This document shows positions 5,630 to 8,297 of a stretch of DNA of 8,297 nucleotides, piece by piece. Origin of the DNA: Bacteroidota bacterium. GTDB taxonomy: Bacteria; Bacteroidota; Ignavibacteria; Ignavibacteriales; Ignavibacteriaceae. The stretch lies in contig JAJYCM010000112.1 in assembly GCA_021778375.1 (NCBI GenBank), positions 1 through 8,297 on the forward strand, written 5' to 3'. How positions within the stretch are numbered: the first letter of the stretch is position 1; each line of letters starts with the position of its first letter. The position numbers were made by a program, and so were the translations under genes. The notes under the pieces are model-generated. The model was not told where the DNA came from and did not search any database. It was given only the letters and a program-made list of their open reading frames with translations.

Positions 5630-7717
5630 ATGGATATTAACAAAATTAAATTTTATATGTCTGAAAACAACAAAGAAAATAAGCCACCACAAAAAAATCC
5701 AAAAGGTATGGGTCCAAACAAACCCGATGATAATTTCGATTGGTCAAAAGTAATTAGAATGGTTTTTGGTTGGGGCGCGGTAATTGTAGCAGCAGTAATT
5801 ATTATGCAGTTATTCAAAACCAACACAACCAATTACACAAGCGTCTCGTACGGTGTATATGAAAGATTAGTTAATTCAGACCAGATATTGAAAGCGAAAA
5901 TTATCAAGTCGGACGTTAACGATTATTATTTCAAAGCAGAACTCAAGACAGATACTGCTATGACAATTGACGGTCGGAGTACAAAGGTTAAATATATATC
6001 AGTTTACCTGCCGGAACCAATTATAAGAGATCAAGAAGCAATTTGGCAAAACAAAAACATCAACTATTCTTTTGATAAAGAATCAAGCGAATGGATGAAT
6101 ATATTAATCGGATTCTTACCGTGGGTTTTTCTTATTGGTATTTGGTTTTTAGTCATGCGGAGAATGCAAGGCGGCGCCGGCGGTACACGAGGTATTTTTT
6201 CTTTCGGTAAAAGTAAAGCAAAATTAATTACTCAAGCCAATCAAAAGATTACCTTTAAGGATGTTGCCGGGGCAGACGAAGCAAAACTTGAGCTGCATGA
6301 AATTATTGAATTCCTAAAAGAGCCTACCAAGTTTCAAAAGCTGGGTGGGAAAATTCCACGCGGTGTCCTGTTACTAGGACCTCCGGGAACCGGTAAAACT
6401 CTTCTCGCTCGTGCTGTTGCCGGCGAAGCTGGCGTTCCGTTCTTTTCAATAAGCGGAGCAGACTTTGTCGAAATGTTTGTAGGAGTCGGCGCTAGCCGCG
6501 TTAGAGATCTGTTCGACCAAGGGAAGAAAAATGCGCCATGTATAATTTTTATAGATGAAATTGACGCAGTAGGCAGGCATAGAGGCGCGGGACTTGGCGG
6601 CGGGCACGATGAAAGAGAACAGACTCTTAATCAGCTTCTAGTAGAGATGGACGGTTTTGAACAAAACAGTGGTGTAATTATTATTGCCGCAACAAATCGC
6701 CCTGATGTTCTTGATCCTGCTCTCTTACGACCCGGCAGATTTGACCGACAGGTAGTTGTTGACCGTCCCGATGTTAAAGGAAGAGAAGGAATATTTAAAG
6801 TGCATGTAAGAAATATACCTCTTGATCCTGATGTGAATCTCGAAGTACTTGCTAAAGGAACACCGGGGCTTGCAGGAGCCGATATAGCAAACCTCGTAAA
6901 TGAGGCTGCGCTTTTGGCTGCAAGAAAAGATAAAAAGAAAGTCGAAATGATAGACTTTGAGGAAGCCAAAGATAAAGTGATGATGGGGATGGAAAGAAAA
7001 AGTATGATCATTTCCGAAGAGGAAAAGAAAACTACTGCCTATCACGAAATTGGTCACGTCCTTGTTGCAAGAATGCTCCCTGAAGCTGATCCGGTTCATA
7101 AAGTTACTATTATCCCCCGTGGAAGAGCTCTCGGTGTTACAAGCTATTTACCGATAGATGAAAAACATACTTATTCGAAAGAATATCTTGAATCGGTTAT
7201 AACTTATGCTCTTGGCGGTCGCGCTGCCGAAAAACTTATTTTCAACCACTATACAACCGGAGCTGGAAATGATATTGAAAAAGCTACAAGCATTGCCCGC
7301 AAAATGGTATGCGAATGGGGAATGAGCGACAAACTTGGCCCTCTTAGCTACGGCGCTAAGGAAGAAGAAATATTTTTAGGACGGGAAATTCAACGGCACA
7401 AGGATTACAGTGAAAGAACAGCAATTGATATTGACGATGAAGTAAGAGCAATTGTTACGGCAGCAATGCAGAACGCTGAAAAAATTCTTACTAAGAATAT
7501 TGAACTACTTCACACCTTATCAAAGGAATTGCTTGAAAGAGAAATTCTTGACGGCGATGAGATTGACAAACTAATTAAAGGTGAAGAACTTCCCCCTGTA
7601 AATAAGAACGGCAACGGTGAGGTAATCAAGGATGTTGACGAAATTCCCGAACATGTTAAGAAACTAATAGAACAGAGAAAACCAAAAGAATCAACACTTC
7701 AAGATGACTCCAATTGA
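5630..7717 (+). CDS. ftsH: ATP-dependent zinc metalloprotease FtsH
   Basis: Hexameric membrane-anchored AAA+ protease that extracts and degrades misassembled membrane proteins and some short-lived soluble regulators. The 695 residues show a Lys/Asn/Pro-rich cytoplasmic tail (1-40), a first membrane helix (about 43-62), a periplasmic domain (about 63-156), a second helix (about 157-176), then the AAA domain. The AAA domain has Walker A GPPGTGKT (250-257), pore loop FVGVG (283-287), Walker B IIFIDEID (305-312) and the second region of homology ATNRPDVLDPALLRPGRFDR (354-373). The protease domain has H472-E473-I-G-H476 and a likely third zinc ligand D548 in TTGAGNDIEKAT. The active site reads HEIGH rather than the common HEAGH; all three expected ligands remain. 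The tail after 650 is polar. Start at 5630 lies six bases after hpt; Met10 (5657) is an alternative. Confidence 0.97.
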   Translation: MDINKIKFYMSENNKENKPPQKNPKGMGPNKPDDNFDWSKVIRMVFGWGAVIVAAVIIMQLFKTNTTNYTSVSYGVYERLVNSDQILKAKIIKSDVNDYYFKAELKTDTAMTIDGRSTKVKYISVYLPEPIIRDQEAIWQNKNINYSFDKESSEWMNILIGFLPWVFLIGIWFLVMRRMQGGAGGTRGIFSFGKSKAKLITQANQKITFKDVAGADEAKLELHEIIEFLKEPTKFQKLGGKIPRGVLLLGPPGTGKTLLARAVAGEAGVPFFSISGADFVEMFVGVGASRVRDLFDQGKKNAPCIIFIDEIDAVGRHRGAGLGGGHDEREQTLNQLLVEMDGFEQNSGVIIIAATNRPDVLDPALLRPGRFDRQVVVDRPDVKGREGIFKVHVRNIPLDPDVNLEVLAKGTPGLAGADIANLVNEAALLAARKDKKKVEMIDFEEAKDKVMMGMERKSMIISEEEKKTTAYHEIGHVLVARMLPEADPVHKVTIIPRGRALGVTSYLPIDEKHTYSKEYLESVITYALGGRAAEKLIFNHYTTGAGNDIEKATSIARKMVCEWGMSDKLGPLSYGAKEEEIFLGREIQRHKDYSERTAIDIDDEVRAIVTAAMQNAEKILTKNIELLHTLSKELLEREILDGDEIDKLIKGEELPPVNKNGNGEVIKDVDEIPEHVKKLIEQRKPKESTLQDDSN

Positions 7718-8297
7718 CCAAGGAACAATTAATTACAGAGATGAAGTAGTTAGAAAACTAATTCATCTCTGCTCTCTTTCTATCCCAATCATTTATTATT
7801 ACATACCCAGAAGTGATTCAATAATCATACTCAGTATCTTAGCAGCTATAGCAATATTCCTTGATTTAAGCAGACATTTCAATCGTGATTTCGGAAGGTT
7901 CTTTCATAAGTTCTTCGGCTTTCTACTTCGCAAACATGAAGTTGATCATAACAAGAAAAACTTCAACGGCGCTACATACGTATTCATATCAGCATTGATA
8001 TGCGCCATTATATTCCCAAAGTTGTTATTTATTACGGCGTTTTCAATATTGATTATCAGCGACTCAACAGCAGCGTTGATAGGTAGGAAATTCGGCAAGC
8101 ACAAGTTTCTATCGAAAAGTCTTGAAGGAACAGTTGCATTTTTTATCAGCGCCTGCATAGTTGTAATGTTTACGCCTAAGTTATCCGGTATAGCAGTTGA
8201 ATATTATATTGGTATAATAGCGTCTGCAGTCGGAGCGATAGTAGAGAATATTTCATTTGGTTTTGCAGATGATAATTTATCAATACCTATTTCAATA
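7704..8297 (+). CDS. SEC59/DGK1/VTE5-type CTP-dependent lipid or polyprenol kinase (3' partial)
   Basis: The frame stays open for 198 codons to the window edge, so the C-terminus is missing. The ATG at 7704 overlaps the end of ftsH by 14 bases, mirroring the other overlaps in this run. The protein is very hydrophobic with several membrane helices (roughly 22-34, 39-55, 93-117, 144-157, 166-185). Motifs of the SEC59 / diacylglycerol kinase / phytol kinase superfamily (COG0170) are visible: EVVRKLIH (14-21), FNGATY (87-92), SDSTAALIGRKFGK (119-132), KSLEGT (138-143) and E181 with DDN (189-191). Members phosphorylate dolichol, phytol or diacylglycerol with CTP at a membrane. Bacterial relatives are often labelled phosphatidate cytidylyltransferase, but the motifs point to the kinase branch. 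The substrate here is unknown; undecaprenol or diacylglycerol are reasonable guesses. Confidence 0.82.
   Translation, partial: MTPIDQGTINYRDEVVRKLIHLCSLSIPIIYYYIPRSDSIIILSILAAIAIFLDLSRHFNRDFGRFFHKFFGFLLRKHEVDHNKKNFNGATYVFISALICAIIFPKLLFITAFSILIISDSTAALIGRKFGKHKFLSKSLEGTVAFFISACIVVMFTPKLSGIAVEYYIGIIASAVGAIVENISFGFADDNLSIPISI

Noticed and set aside
6631..7099. Two overlapping minus-strand open frames inside ftsH
   Set aside because: Low-complexity Ser/Phe-rich antisense translations of a highly conserved AAA/protease segment; no start signals or domains.
7946..8158. 70-codon minus-strand open frame near the right edge
   Set aside because: It lies wholly within the 198-codon + strand kinase-family gene, which has clear motifs and overlaps ftsH in operon fashion.

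Overview
The window looks like an ordinary chromosomal segment of an AT-rich bacterium of the Fibrobacterota-Chlorobiota-Bacteroidota (FCB) supergroup, most plausibly Ignavibacteria-like. The main clue is the first gene, whose C-terminus has the YPNPFNPST signature and FlgD-Ig-like fold typical of type IX secretion sorting domains in this group. Shine-Dalgarno sequences are weak or absent before most genes, and the intergenic DNA carries palindromic repeats beginning TGTCATTTCGA. Species assignment is inference.

Layout, all genes on the + strand: (1) positions 1-824 hold the 3' part of an exported BNR/sortilin-type beta-propeller protein with a C-terminal secretion tag. (2) Positions 825-1084 are non-coding, with one copy of a dispersed palindromic repeat, then a TTGACA/TATAAT promoter-like pair followed directly by an intrinsic-terminator hairpin. 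(3) Positions 1085-2665 hold greA (transcript-cleavage factor) and ribD (bifunctional riboflavin deaminase/reductase, TTG start), 15 bases apart. (4) Positions 2666-3121 are a 456-base gene-free stretch with a fuller copy of the repeat, a decayed third relative and other hairpins. (5) Positions 3122-8297 hold a tightly packed run, ribE - tilS - hpt - ftsH - SEC59/DGK1-type lipid kinase gene (cut by the window end). Its junctions are a 14-base overlap, a 13-base overlap, a 6-base gap and a 14-base overlap, so it is almost certainly one operon.

Functionally this is housekeeping: transcription fidelity (greA), riboflavin synthesis (ribD and ribE, split by the repeat-rich spacer), tRNA-Ile lysidinylation (tilS), purine salvage (hpt), membrane protein quality control (ftsH) and membrane lipid or polyprenol metabolism (last gene). 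The tilS-hpt-ftsH order is a known conserved cluster in many bacteria.

I looked for a novel system and do not see one in the protein-coding content. The signals that deserve a second look are non-coding. One is the promoter-plus-terminator arrangement in the greA leader. The other is the repeat family, in which a perfect GC-rich palindrome of different sequence sits at the same internal position in two otherwise similar copies.
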